7,300 nucleotides of DNA from Bacteroidales bacterium UBA1179 (GTDB lineage Bacteria > Bacteroidota > Bacteroidia > Bacteroidales > Bacteroidaceae). The stretch spans positions 1,911 through 9,210 of the forward strand of contig DBYT01000016.1 of the NCBI GenBank assembly GCA_002309915.1, in the 5' to 3' direction. A model generated the notes under the pieces. It was given only the letters and a program-made list of their open reading frames with translations. It made no database searches and was not told the DNA's origin. Both the position numbers and the translations under genes were made by a program. This document shows, one piece after another, positions 6,880 to 7,300 of this stretch. The number at the start of each line of letters is the position of its first letter. The stretch's first letter is position 1.

Positions 6880-6915
6880 AAAGAAGGCCGGCATCATGTG
6901 ATGTCGGCCTTCTTT
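6880..6915. terminator. Bidirectional rho-independent terminator between convergent genes
   Basis: A near-perfect hairpin: AAAGAAGGCCGGCATC (6880-6895), loop ATGT, and GATGTCGGCCTTCTTT (6900-6915). All 16 positions pair, with one G-U. The A-rich left flank and T-rich right flank give a U tract on either transcript, so it can end both the plus-strand GH51 mRNA, whose stop is at 6864, and the minus-strand mRNA of the small secreted protein, whose stop is at 6951. Confidence 0.9.
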
Positions 6916-6950
6916 ATTATCCTTTTTACAAATCTCAGTATGGATGGATG

Positions 6951-7286
6951 TTATTTGGCTATGCGGTTGTTGATGTATTCCATTGAAACGCTGTTCATTG
7001 CAACCTCGTTCTGGTCTGATACCAGGATCTCGCTGAACTTGTCGGCGTAAACCTCCTTGATGTCCTCGATCTTAGCGGTCTTCTTTGAATCGTTGTAGTC
7101 TGCGCGGCATACACCCTCGATCTCGGTGAGCATCTGCTGGTACATGGGGATGAACTGGAGGGCGTCGGCCTGGTTGAGCTGAGCAACTACGTCGGCTACG
7201 GTAGCCTCATTCTCGTTAACACTCTGAGCGTTTACACTGATTCCGAAGAACATTGCTGCAACGGCAGCGAAGATAATCTTTTTCAT
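6951..7286 (-). CDS. Small secreted protein of unknown function
   Basis: A 111-residue protein I cannot assign to a family. Residues 1-20 are a clear signal peptide (MKK, hydrophobic 4-17, then VNA) with predicted cleavage before Gln21; a Gln just after the cleavage site is common in Bacteroidetes and is often cyclised to pyroglutamate. The mature part of about 91 residues looks mostly alpha-helical and slightly acidic, with one Cys (60) and no transmembrane segment, repeat or catalytic motif that I recognise. Codon choice is strongly biased: 8 of 10 Ile codons are ATC, and GAG, CAG, AAG, AAC and GAC dominate, which suggests high expression. The ATG at 7286 has an A-rich upstream stretch; only 14 bases of leader are in the window, so the promoter is not visible. 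The gene converges on the GH51 gene and shares its terminator. The reading frame and export are well supported; the function is unknown. Confidence 0.85.
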   Translation of the reverse strand: MKKIIFAAVAAMFFGISVNAQSVNENEATVADVVAQLNQADALQFIPMYQQMLTEIEGVCRADYNDSKKTAKIEDIKEVYADKFSEILVSDQNEVAMNSVSMEYINNRIAK

Positions 7287-7300
7287 AATTCTTATTTTTT

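Noticed and set aside
6995..7186. Alternative 63-codon frame on the minus strand inside the small secreted protein gene
   Set aside because: Its Ser/Thr/Arg-rich low-complexity translation is a frame-shifted shadow; the 111-codon frame has a convincing signal peptide and codon bias.
1..7300. Mobile element, CRISPR array, tRNA/rRNA or riboswitch
   Set aside because: No transposase or integrase frame, spaced repeats, tRNA-like cloverleaf or conserved leader was seen; non-coding DNA is limited to short gaps of at most 91 bp.

Overview
The window looks like a piece of a Bacteroidales chromosome (Bacteroides/Prevotella/Muribaculaceae-like). This is inferred from four things: a large single-chain PurL, paired secreted GH51 arabinofuranosidases, start codons without clear Shine-Dalgarno sites, and promoter elements resembling the Bacteroidetes -7 consensus TAnnTTTG. 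Base composition is roughly balanced and coding density is very high. I see no mobile element, CRISPR array, tRNA or rRNA, and the genes look like stable chromosomal genes.

Layout. Positions 1-894 (+) hold the 3' end of purL (glutaminase domain of phosphoribosylformylglycinamidine synthase). Only 3 bp later come two short chromate-transporter-family genes (898-1434 and 1431-2024, +), joined by an ATGA stop/start overlap, so the three genes look like one transcription unit. The second transporter runs 33 bp tail-to-tail into tcdA (1992-2801, -), which encodes the tRNA t6A37 dehydratase and carries an unusual Cys-rich segment. tcdA begins at a GTG codon 9 bp after the stop of a secreted GH51 alpha-L-arabinofuranosidase (2811-4787, -). 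A 91-bp divergent control region (4788-4878) separates that gene from a second, diverged GH51 paralogue (4879-6864, +). A strong bidirectional hairpin terminator (6880-6915) lies between the second GH51 gene and a small secreted protein of unknown function (6951-7286, -) whose codon use suggests high expression.

How the genes fit together. The two GH51 enzymes form a small divergent arabinose-releasing locus with no SusC/SusD, transporter or regulator in view. Both have signal peptides without a lipobox Cys, so a periplasmic role in finishing arabinan or arabinoxylan oligosaccharides is the likely reading. The purL-transporter unit and tcdA are housekeeping-type genes that happen to adjoin it. 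I found no clear sign of a wholly new multi-gene system. The points most worth following are the transporter pair coupled to purL, the Cys cluster in TcdA, the promoter-like element placed directly at the tcdA GTG, the diverged GH51 pair with its compact shared control region, and the unknown small secreted protein.
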